NCBI RefSeq assembly: GCF_958979055.1 | Contig: NC_084897.1 | Coordinates: forward strand, 69,501 to 133,500 | Source: Alnus glutinosa | Taxonomy: Eukaryota; Streptophyta; Magnoliopsida; Fagales; Betulaceae | Reading direction: 5' to 3' | DNA length: 64,000 bases | Shown: positions 47,011-57,400 of the stretch, piece after piece | Numbering within the stretch: the stretch's first letter is position 1 | Layout: every line of letters begins with the position of its first letter | Position numbers and translations under genes: made by a program | The notes under the pieces: model-generated | The model's database searches: none | Told to the model about the DNA's origin: nothing | Seen by the model: only the letters and a program-made list of their open reading frames with translations

Positions 47011-48851
47011 CTATGCAAGGACAACGGTTTCAACTGCAGTGGACGGAATAACTTGTTCAATCTGTTCTCCTTCACCTTCCCATATTTCAGGTAGTGCTTC
47101 TTTGATATTGTGGATGCTACTCAAGGCATGGTCCGCACCAGGCACCAGTATTGAGCTCCCCACCTGCTATCAACATTCTCACATTCATCAATTACGAACA
47201 AAGTTTACTTTATTACCTATAACATCCTTATGGTAGTACAGAAAAGTAGTGATTCATTCTGATATGCAGTGTTGATGTGAATCTGTTATATGTTCTTTCC
47301 TCAGAAGGCACCATCTTCCATCCTAACGTGACAGGTTCAATTGCCAAGCAACACACAAAAATACTGATAACAACACGAGATGTTGCGATCTGAGGCATTT
47401 CTTTTTGAGGACGTCCTCATCTGTGCTGATTAGGTCTATACACATAATAACCCTTCAAAATTCAACTATTATTTCTGTTTTCTAGTTGGTGGGTTTCTTC
47501 CGGTTTTTGAGTCTCCCAAGACATGTAACATCTTTTTTTTTTAAAAAAAAATTTTAGGCTTATTTTGAGTTAGGTAAAGTTGCAAACTTGCAGGCCTTTA
47601 CAATTCAAAGCAACTCAGAAGTCAGAACTTACAATAACAGTATGGAGTCCGGCTGCTTTCCCACTTGCAATGTTTCGGACACTGTCATCGAAGAAAATCT
47701 GAAAAAAGGAAAAAGACGATCTCCATTACTCATTCCGAACAATGCTTTATATAATCCCAAATTCATTTTCTTTTGGAGGTGTGATTTTAATTTTACTGTT
47801 TTCTTCGGGTCAATGTTTGCTATTTGAATGGCAGCTTCAATGGCTTCCACAGAGGGTTTGCAGAGGATTCGTGATTTGGAACTGAAACTTAATCGTGTAC
47901 CACCAGTTAAACCAATGGCATCGACCTCCGGGGAATAATCTCCTGCGAGGACTGCATCACCATCTGGCACATCCATGCAATCAACTGGTTCAAGGGGAGG
48001 GTTAAGAGTTTCAAAGCATATGATGGCTTCAAAACAATCTTCCAAACCCAACCTATCGAGAACTTGAGCCGCGTGTGCTTCGTCGGCATTAGTGAAGATC
48101 TAAAATACCAGTACAATCGGCTTAGCGTTACCAATATAGTGCAATCTTTTTCATGAAAATCTATGTGAAAGAGTTGGAAAGCCTTTTTGACATACTATTT
48201 TACGCTGTGGCATGGAAAGTAGAAGGTTCCTTAAAACTGGATCGGGCTTAAGGACCTCGTAGGGTAGTCTTCCATGGACATACGCATGAAACTCATCATT
48301 ATCAAATTCATAACCCAGAGCCTGAAAGGAAAGACTATAATTTGTGACCAAAATAGTTAAGATAGACAGAAAATTAAAATTTTCGGTCAAATCCAGCTCT
48401 GTTTTACCTTTAGACCGGCCATTGTTGTCCCGTATTCCTTGTACAATTCCAAGCACATCCTTGGCACTTGAGTTTCTTCCATGTGCAAATGTTGCAACAT
48501 GAACTCTGCAAATTAAAAAAAAGAAAAAGAAAAGAAGAAGAAGCTCAATTTCACTTATCATCGTAATTGTGTTACTCATCATGATAATTGTTAATGGTCA
48601 TACCTTCTATGTTCTTGCGGCAAGCCAAGTTGAGACCAGAGCTCATGGGGTACAGAGTGTCATCCATATCTGTATAACATGTTTGGTACCCACAAATCAT
48701 TGACGTTTACATATCTAATTTATCATCCATATGAGGATTGATGTTTCTCCATGGACGTTGTAAACAAACTAGATTATAAGTTGCAGAAGTATGACATACC
48801 AAAGAGCAAGCACTCATATTTGGCCCCATTCGACCTCCCAGAAGCATCCAT
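47011..48851 (-). CDS. HAD-superfamily phosphatase (pyrimidine 5'-nucleotidase/SDT1-like)
   Basis: This is a haloacid-dehalogenase-type phosphatase of the group annotated as pyrimidine 5'-nucleotidase or 'suppressor of disruption of TFIIS'-like; the likely substrate is a small phosphorylated metabolite such as UMP. The coding exons in transcript order are 48851-48800, 48669-48604, 48505-48408, 48321-48196, 48099-47797, 47698-47633 and 47163-47011, joining to 287 residues. All four HAD motifs are present: DMDDT (nucleophile Asp18, acid/base Asp20), FTNAD (Thr117), the lysine in ILCKPS, and FFDDS (Asp219, Asp220). The helical cap lies between motifs I and II. No signal or transit peptide is evident, so it is probably cytosolic. 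Substrate choice is inferred from family annotation only. Confidence 0.9.
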
Positions 48852-49413
48852 CTTTAAGAACGTAACTGCAAGATGATTCCATTTCATGATTTCATAAGAT
48901 TGCTGAAGATAATGCTTTAGGGAGTCTGTTTTTAAAAATCCTACTCTATAAAGCTACTGTCCACTCACATACCAAAGAGGAAATATTTCTAGCTTATTAT
49001 AAGATGGAAGAGTCGATAAAAAACCATTCAGAAGAAAGCACACCAAATTTGATGAAAACAAAAGAAAGAAACACCTGATGAACCTCTCAGGAAGTGCAAG
49101 AAAATATATGGAAGAGCATAGAGGTTCAGCCGTTCAAGCTAGGCTCCAAGATTCCAATTTATAGAATCGATAACCTTATCTTCCCAGATGTAAAAGGATA
49201 AGATGTTCAGCAATTTTCATAAAGATTATTATGATGAAAGCAATGAAAGCCCATCAATGTTAACTACAAACAATCTCAAAGCCTTGTATATGTATAGAAA
49301 ACAAAAATAAAGGAATATAGTGCAACACTGCAACATAATAAATCAATACCTTCAAATAATAGGTTGACTATATATAACTGCTATGACGGGTGATCCAATA
49401 GTGACTTACAGGG

Positions 49414-49451
<38 letters not shown>

Positions 49452-50449
49452 CATGGATATGAAGCCCCCACCAATCTGAGTGAGGAATGTGAGAAGTGAT
49501 GCTTGCAATATATGTCTGATGTGGAGAGCATATTTTATCTTTCCATATTGGCAGATCGAGTCATGTTGCTTTAATTTCGGTTCCCCGTCATTTTCTGCGA
49601 TTGTATATAGTATATATTGAGAGATATCTCATCTCATCACACCCTGGGGCTACCCATATATACCATTGCCTATTGGAATTCATTTTCAATATCTACGTAC
49701 ACTTTATGACCCAATGACAAAAGCACCAAGCATGCATTTAAAAGAGGCATTTTTGTTTGTTGTTAAGGGACTGGGAACTGGCCAGGACGAGTAGAGACTG
49801 GTGCGGCATCTTGGAATCAAGGATATATGGGGTGACATTACCTATAATAAAAGTGGGCTATATATATATATTATAAGATAAGGATTATTCTTTCCCAAGG
49901 TCATATACGGATAAATGCATTGTAGCTACTAGCTATTATATTCTAATCAGGGGCATGGTAATATTCCGCATAATACCATTAGACCTCTTGTGCGAATGCG
50001 ATGTGATCCATGCCTTTTGCGATCAAGCAGGCCATATCCATGCATATGCTGCCCCTTTGACGTGGCCAGCCATGAACGATATACCTCGATCGCTTCAAGG
50101 ACAAGTCATTGAATTGCAGCGCGCAGCTTGGCAACTGGCTGGCAACTGTTGGTGGAACTTGATGTTAGAACGACAAATTCGTTTTGCCGGAACAAGATGC
50201 CCCTACCATACAAATACAATGGACTGGGTTCAGTGGGGTTGGCAACAGGCCGGGGAGATTCTAATTCTATTCTATAGGTGTCAAAAAGTCCCATACGTCC
50301 CTGGAACTTGAATTTCACAAAAGTTGAGCGCGCGCGCAGATAGGAGTCAGAGGACTGAGGAGTTTGCATTTGCATAATTGCATGGGATAGGCTTCCCCTC
50401 CGAAAATGGGTTTTTGGTTGGTCTCGTTTCATTTGGTTATGGCCCCTTA
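48852..50449. other. upstream region of the HAD gene, no gene recognised
   Basis: This includes the HAD promoter, a TA microsatellite (about 49421-49446) and AT-rich spacer. An open frame at 49955-50311 has no family resemblance and no codon signal I trust. Confidence 0.4.
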
Positions 50450-51135
50450 TGTAACGGATATATTAGTTAATGGACTGCCTTAATAGTTTAATGGGCCTTG
50501 GGCTTTGGGCCTTATTAGTTAGTGGCTTATTAGTTTAATGGCCTTTAAGTAGGTCTATATAAACAAGACTAGGTAAATATTTTAGGCATGAAATTTGGTA
50601 TCCAGTCTTTGGCTGAAAATGGAGGGGGAGTACCTCGAATCACTCATGGAGGTTTTAGGCATCCTCGAATTTGCCTATTATCATTGTTAATTCCATTTTA
50701 ATTTCTTCTTCCATTTCTCTATTTCTCTCCATTTCTACTCTAAATTCCCATTAAACCAGAAAACTTGGGCTGCCTTAATAGTTTAATGGGCCTTGGGCCT
50801 TATTAGTTAGTGGCTTATTAGTTTAATGGCCTTTAGGTAGGTCTATATAAACAAGACTAGGTAAATGTTTTAAGCATGAAAATTGTTATCTAGTCTTTGG
50901 CTGAAAATAGAGGGAGAGTACCTCAAATCACTCGTGGAGGTTTTAGGCATCCTCGAATTTGCCTATTTTCATTGTTAATTCCATTTTAATTTCTTCTTCC
51001 ATTTCTCTATTTCTCTCCATTTCTACTCTAAATTCCCATTAAACCAGAAAACTTGTTACAATTGGTATCAAAGCCCTAGATCTACGGGGAAAATTGTTCT
51101 GATTTTGTTTTGATCTTGAAATTTTCTTTTCTGCG

Positions 51136-52380
51136 ATGCAACCGATCCGATCGACGCAGGTATACTCTGCCAATGGACTCTGTGGATGGCACGATGGATT
51201 TGCTGGATTTTATCTAGTGGTCTCTGGAGTTCCGGAGCATGTGCGGAAGCAGCAAGAAGCCGAGCGGAAGTTTCAAGAAGCCGAGCAGCAACGGAGGTTT
51301 CAAGAAATCGCCAATCTGCTAGCTGAAATGAAAGCACTTCAGGAGAGTTTCCAGAATACCAGAGCTCCAGAATTTCCTCGGTTCAATGGTAAGGATCCGG
51401 AGACCTGGAGCTGTCGGGCCGAACAATTTTTTGAGTATTACAATACTCCAGAAGATCATCGCCTTTCCCTTTCTAAATTTCATATGGACGGCAAGGCACT
51501 CGAATGGTTCCGTGAATCGCGTGCCAGCAATGTTTTTACTACTTGGCCAGAATTGGTGCGATCTATGCAGATAAGCTTTGGCCGTAGATCATACGACGAT
51601 GACACGGAGATCGTTCCTCTAGCGACTGACTTCATAGAGTTGGAAGAGCTACATCCAGTTCCTGAGAAGGTGGAATGCATGGAAAATGTCAAGGAAGGAG
51701 AGGAGGAGAAGAGAAATGAAGAAGCAACTGATTCGGTTGAAGAGCTACATCCACCTCCTGAGAAGGTCAAAAGCCTAGAAAAACTCAAGATCAGAGAAGA
51801 GGAAAAGAGCACCGATGAAGCAAAACACACGCAGAATACAGCTACAGATCGGGTTGAAAATTTTGTTAAGGCTATTCAAGAACACTTTTCGGTTTCTGTG
51901 GAAGGAGACAACCAGGAGGGATTCAAGAAAGGAGAAAAGGCAAAGCGAGATGACGAAGCCACAGATTTGGATGGAGATACCTATCACCTGCTCGATGAAA
52001 TTCCTCAACCAAAAAATTCTTCCATTCCAGATCTGTTTGTTCCTTTTCAAGATGATGAACATGCTGACAGGGAGAAGGTGCTGTTTGCACTCAGACACAC
52101 AAAATCTGAAGTGCAAAATCGAAAAACTTCCATTTACACGGTGAGTTCCTTTGTGTCTCGGGGTGCGATGGACGACGCAGTAGATGTTTTTGTCCTTAAG
52201 CATAGGTGGCGATGGAAACTAGTAGACGAAAATGAGGATGAGGGGGCGATGAACGCGAGCTTTCTATCGGAAAACGCCTCACGAATTTGCAGATTGGTTG
52301 TTCGTGAAAATGCAACCAAAATATCAAACACGAGAAAAATCTCCAGAATTTGCAGATGGAAGAAGAAGCAAATGCGCTGA
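51136..52380 (+). CDS. gag-like protein of the LTR element
   Basis: This open frame lies in the LTR element. Residues about 80-150 resemble the retrotransposon gag domain (RFNGKDPETW, EYYNTPEDHR, KFHMDGKALEWFRE). A highly acidic, lysine-rich region follows in which a unit like EELHPxPEKVx occurs twice. No zinc knuckle, protease or reverse transcriptase is visible. It is part of the fossil above, not a host gene. Confidence 0.75.
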   Translation: MQPIRSTQVYSANGLCGWHDGFAGFYLVVSGVPEHVRKQQEAERKFQEAEQQRRFQEIANLLAEMKALQESFQNTRAPEFPRFNGKDPETWSCRAEQFFEYYNTPEDHRLSLSKFHMDGKALEWFRESRASNVFTTWPELVRSMQISFGRRSYDDDTEIVPLATDFIELEELHPVPEKVECMENVKEGEEEKRNEEATDSVEELHPPPEKVKSLEKLKIREEEKSTDEAKHTQNTATDRVENFVKAIQEHFSVSVEGDNQEGFKKGEKAKRDDEATDLDGDTYHLLDEIPQPKNSSIPDLFVPFQDDEHADREKVLFALRHTKSEVQNRKTSIYTVSSFVSRGAMDDAVDVFVLKHRWRWKLVDENEDEGAMNASFLSENASRICRLVVRENATKISNTRKISRICRWKKKQMR

Positions 52381-52466
52381 CTGAAGTGGACGCGCCGATA
52401 TGCCTCCGTCGCCGGAGCCGAGCGCGACTGGAGACAGGATGTCCGAGAGGCCGGACTCGGGGCAGA

Positions 52467-52970
52467 TAGGGGTGGGCAAATTATCCGCCTATCGCCTACC
52501 GACCGCTTACCGAATCGAACCGAACAGATATCGACCGCCTACCGACTTTAACCGACTAATTTCGGTTCGGTAGTCGGTATAAAATTTTATTCCGAAAGCT
52601 GGATCGGCAGCCGAACCGAACCGAACCGCCTTTTAAGCGCAACCGAACCGAACCGCCTTTTAAGCAGTAACCGAACCGAATTCTATTCCGACCGATTAAC
52701 CGAACCGACATAAAACGAAACGACGTCGTTTTAGTAAAAACGAAATGTATGATCATTTTTTTTTTTTCCTTTAAAAAAATCAAAACGACGTCGTTTCATT
52801 ACCCATTTTAACCGAATGTTAACCGATTTAACCGACCGCCTATTAACCGCTTAACCGACCGCCTATTAACCGCTTAACCGAAATAAATTCACCGACTACA
52901 TTCCAACAAAAGTCGGTTAACCGACCGAATTAACCGACTTAACCGCCTACCGAACCGACGCCCACCCTTA
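52467..52970. mobile_element. hAT-like non-autonomous element
   Basis: This 504-bp element has ends taggggtgggc and taagggtgggc (reverse complement of the right end). The 8-bp flanking repeats ggggcaga (52459-52466) and gaggcaga (52971-52978) differ at one base; 8-bp target duplications are typical of hAT elements. The interior is made largely of aaccg, accgacc and ttaaccg repeats and contains an inverted aacgacgtcgtt pair near 52720 and 52780. It has no coding capacity. Confidence 0.8.
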
Positions 52971-53040
52971 GAGGCAGACGACTTGAATCTAAAACGAATG
53001 AGAAATAAGGACAGGTGGCAGCATCACATGATTTGTTTTA

Positions 53041-53323
53041 GAGAAATGATTCATACTCATTTCTCACAACAACCTCACAACAAGCTGACGTGACGGGTAA
53101 TATTTTATTATTTTTTTTGTTTTGTTTTCTTTTCTTTTTGTAAAAAAAAATAAGAAATGATCCCTACACTCATTTCTCACAACAACCCCACAAGAAGTTG
53201 ATGTGGCTGGTAATATTTTATTATTTTTTTACAAAAAGAAAACAAAAAAAATAATAAAATATTACAAGCCACATCAGCTTGTTGTGGGATTGTTGTGAGA
53301 AATGAGTGTAGGGATCATTTCTC
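53041..53323. mobile_element. Mutator-like foldback MITE
   Basis: This 283-bp element starts gagaaatgattcatactca; the reverse complement of its right end is gagaaatgatccctacactc. Inverted halves continue through ctcacaacaa and acaagctga. Perfect 9-bp duplications tttgtttta (53032-53040 and 53324-53332) flank it. A third partial copy of the end (atgatccctacactcatttc, near 53157) lies inside, so the element itself has an internal rearrangement. Confidence 0.88.
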
Positions 53324-54447
53324 TTTGTTTTAAACAAAGAAAGGACAGCTGGAGTCCATTAAGCTGGTATGTTGCATGGGACAACTAGAAATTGGACACA
53401 GTGGCAGCAGGGCTGAAGTGACAAGAAGAACCTACAAGCTCCTATGTGGCAGCAGCAGCAGCAGCAGCATGAAGGTTGAAGAAAATTGTAGAACAGCTGG
53501 AGGCAATTTTTTTTAGAAGGGCAGATATGTCATTTACGTTTACTTGTATGCGTTAGTTTTATGTTTTTATTTTGGGCTTTCATTTTTTTTACATAATCCG
53601 CACCTTGTGAACAAGGTGCTTAAAGGGATCGGTATTGTAACGGATATATTAATTAATGGGCTGCCTTAATAGTTTAATGGGCCTTGGACCTTATTAGTTA
53701 GTGGCTTATTAGTTTAATGGCCTTTAGGTAGGTCTATATAAACAAGACTAGGTAAATGTTTTAGACATGAAAATTGGTATTTAGTCTTTGGCTGAAAATG
53801 AAGGGGAAGTACCTCGAATCACTCATGAAGGTTTTAGGCATCCTCGAATTTGCCTATTATCATTGTTTATTCCATTTTAATTTCTTCTTTCATTTCTCTA
53901 CTTCTCTCTATTTCTACTCTAAATTCCCATTAAACAGAAAACTTGTTACACCTTACATTTAGAAGGAACTCTTGGGCTTTTCAAGGCCTGGCCACTCACC
54001 CAAAAGACCCAGCTGGTCTAGCCATTGTGCTCCAAGCAGCGGTTGTTGCATCGTGGGCTTGGGCCACATTCTGGACTTGGTCCAAATTCCGTGGATCTTG
54101 TTGCAATTGGGCTGTTTTTGTGCTAAGTGCTCAACAGATTGCCCGTTCAATGCTGCCTGTGGTCGCAGATCAGATACAGAGTCGGAAGCTATTTTGGTCA
54201 TAGCAGTAGTGATGTGGCAGTCTCTACACCTTAGGATACTTTTTCTTCAATGAAATCCCAACCCTTAAACCTCAGAAACCTCAATCAATCAAACGGAGAA
54301 GATCCCAAGTCCAATTACCGTTGAAGAAGTTTTTGTGTCTGTAGCTGTTTAGTTTGAAAAGAGAATTTGGTAGCAAACGGCAGAGACAAAGGAAAGGGCA
54401 AGGCGCAGAAGAATCCTCTAAAATAAATTGGTGAAATAGTGAATTGT

Positions 54448-57400
54448 ATGGGTTCGTTGAAGGAGGTGGATAGGCTCGTGAATGGGCTATCTTTAATCGC
54501 CAAGGAGTTGGTGAAACGTTCCCAAGTTCTGGAAGCCGCCAAGAATGGAGATCTCCAAAACCTAATCAAGAAAGCCATTGTATCCGCGACTGACCTCTCC
54601 GGCCTCACCAAGGGCAAGGTCCGCGGCCTTTCAAACCCGGCCTCCTCCAACCCCGATTCCGTCGTTCACTTCACAAGTACCACCGGTAACGATTCCTCCG
54701 AGGAGGCCACGCCTGTTACCTTTCAACAACAACAACCCTCATCATTAGGATACCCTGATCAAAAAAAACAACAACCCTCATCATTCGATGCTGGCAATGA
54801 TACCGATAATAATGTGAGAGAAGATGCTTCTTCTTCTTCTTCTTCTTCTTCTTCCGGGGCGGAGAATTTGGATATTAGACATGGGTCTGGGTCGGTCAAA
54901 GAAGCTAAGGAGGACAGGGGCATTAATGCCCAGATGGAATTTAAGAGGAGGAAGCCCAGGGAGAGGAGAGTTCCTTCCACCCCATTTTCCAGAGCGCTTG
55001 GGTCGGTGCTCTTTTGATTCTATAGCTGCATGTGTTATTTATGGATGACATAACTTTTTTCGCTTATTCAAGTTCTTCAACTCTATTATTATTGTCTCTT
55101 TTTTTTTTTTTTTTTTTTGTAATAAGGTTTGCTGGTCTTGGAGCTGGCCTTGCGTGGGGAACCCTACAGGAATCTGCGAGGAGGCTTGTTTTTGGCGCGC
55201 CACCACAAAACAAGCAATCTGCGCTCTCTCCATTCCTCTCCGAACAAAATGCAGAACGTCTAGCCCTTGCGCTTTGCAGAATGCGTGGAGCTGCTCTTAA
55301 AATAGGGCAGATGCTGAGTATACAGGATGAATCCCTCGTCCCTCCTCCGGTATTCTCATTTTTTTTTCCCCTTAATGCGTGTACTTCAGTTGTTTGAGGT
55401 TGCTTCTTTATTCTTGAGAAGGTGTACTATTAAATGAAGAGGTTCATGGTGGATGATGATAATGAAGAGGTTTGGGAATGATTTGCTGAGTGTCAGCATT
55501 TTTGAGCTGTTGTTGAGCTTACAAACCATGCGATCCGATACGTTTTTAAAATTTTCTTATATTTTCAGTAAACTGTAATCAAATAACTGCTCAGTTAGAG
55601 GGCTTTTGACTTGGCTGTTCTATAAAAATGTATCATTTGAATGTAGTGGCTGAGCGCAGTGATTGCTAAATGCCATCTTGCAAGGGATGACTGACAGGTT
55701 CTATGGGAAGGATTTTACATCAATTGTCATAATTTTACAAAATATGAATTTGTTATCAAACATAGTGGAACTATACTAGGCTATGGGGGCTTTTCTAGGA
55801 AAATGGTGATTATGATCATTCTCATTTTCTTGGTTTATTGTAATTAGTACTGTTACATATGCTTGGAATACTGGGAAGTTTTTTTTGTACTGATTAAGTC
55901 TTATTTTTGCGTGTGTGTGTGTCTTATGCTTCACTGTGTTTTTTGATGTCTTTCAATTCCATGTAGATCTTGGCTGCTCTGGATATTGTTCGTCAAGGGG
56001 CAGATGTGATGCCAAGAAGCCAGCTCAACCAAGTTTTGGATGCTGAATTAGGTCCTGACTGGTCATCGAAGTTGATTAGTTTTGATTATGAACCAATTGC
56101 TGCTGCAAGCATAGGCCAGGTGATACGACAGCTTCATTGCTCAGTATTATTTGTGGATGCTAGTCTCGTCAACAAAATCTCCCCCTCCCAACACCTGTAT
56201 CCCACGCCCATCCCTTTAGTCACATCCTATCACCTTTGCTTTTGGAACGAGAAAATGAGTAAAGATGGTAGATAATTGGTATCAACAGATGTTGTCTACT
56301 TCTATATTGTTCACAATGTTTCTTCTGTTGGCCTCACAGTTCTAAAACAATTTTAGGTGCACCGAGCTGTCACAAAGGCTGGTATTCAAGTGGCAATGAA
56401 AATTCAGTATCCTGGTGTTGCAGATAGCATTGAAAGTGACATAGAGAATGTGAGACTTCTTTTAGATTATACAAACCTAATTCCGAAAGGACTTTATCTT
56501 GACAGAGCTATTAAGGTATGTATATGTATATGCATTCAAGTATGTATATCAATGTATTGTATGGGTTAGCCTTTAACACCATTTTCTTGAGCATGCAATC
56601 TCTGAGACACTCAAACTACTTAAAATTCTTTGCAAAACCCAGTTAATCTCATTGGTTCACTGCAGATGCTGGCTGAAGCTTAGAATGTATAGATCTGTTG
56701 AAAATGCATGCTTATGTTCTTGAAGTTTTTGTAGGTGGCAAAAGAAGAATTATCTCGTGAATGTGACTATGAATTGGAGGCAGCAAATCAAAAACGCTTC
56801 CGTAATCTTCTATCTGGCATGGAGGGGTTTTATGTTCCATTGGTTGTGGACAATCTTTCAAGAAAAAAAGTCTTAACTACAGAACTTGTTTCTGGTAATT
56901 ATATTACATCCTCTATCATACTTTCTTGTTTTACTTATGAGGTGTGTGCAATCTAAACCCAAACTTTATCAATGCTCCTCAATGGTCGAAACTCCGAGAG
57001 GTAAATGGGCAATTTGCGCAGTTGCATTAAAACAAAAGCCTTCAGCATGAGCCACATGAAGAGCTACTTATAAATTAAATTGCATAAGCATGATTTGTGA
57101 CTCCAAGAAGTATGCATTTTCTTTCTTGTAACATTCAGCATGTTTTTCAACTTAAAAATCCTAGTCATTACAGTTTTTTTTTTCCCCATCTTGTCTTCGT
57201 TTTTTTTTAAAAAAAAAAATAAGTAAATCAAGTCTTATTGAAAGCGTAAGGCACCCTTAAGTACACCAAGAGTATACAAAATGAAACACTTAACTAGGAA
57301 GAGAAAAACGAGTAAGGAAATCGAAAAAACTAAGCGACAGAGGGGACAGAAAAGCCACCGTCCACAGATACAGAGTATGAAAAAACAAAAGAAATGTGGC

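Larger units (their letters stand above)
50450..53950 (+). mobile_element. gag-only LTR retrotransposon fossil
   Basis: This is a 3.5-kb element flanked by perfect 5-bp duplications cctta (50445-50449 and 53951-53955). The left LTR spans 50450-51060 and the right LTR 53636-53950; both start tgtaacggatat and end cttgttaca. The left LTR is longer because a block of about 293 bp is repeated in tandem (from about 50768). After it, tggtatcaaagccctaga is a methionine-tRNA-type primer-binding site. One open frame (51136-52380) encodes a gag-like protein; there is no pol region, so it depends on other elements. Nested in it are a hAT-like element (52467-52970) and a Mutator-like MITE (53041-53323). 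The LTR copies are very similar, so it is relatively young. It looks structurally whole as a non-autonomous element. Confidence 0.88.

Noticed and set aside
49955-50311. 118-codon plus-strand open frame upstream of the LTR element
   Set aside because: No recognisable domain or neighbouring exons, and it overlaps a similar-sized frame on the other strand. It looks like a chance frame in GC-richer spacer.
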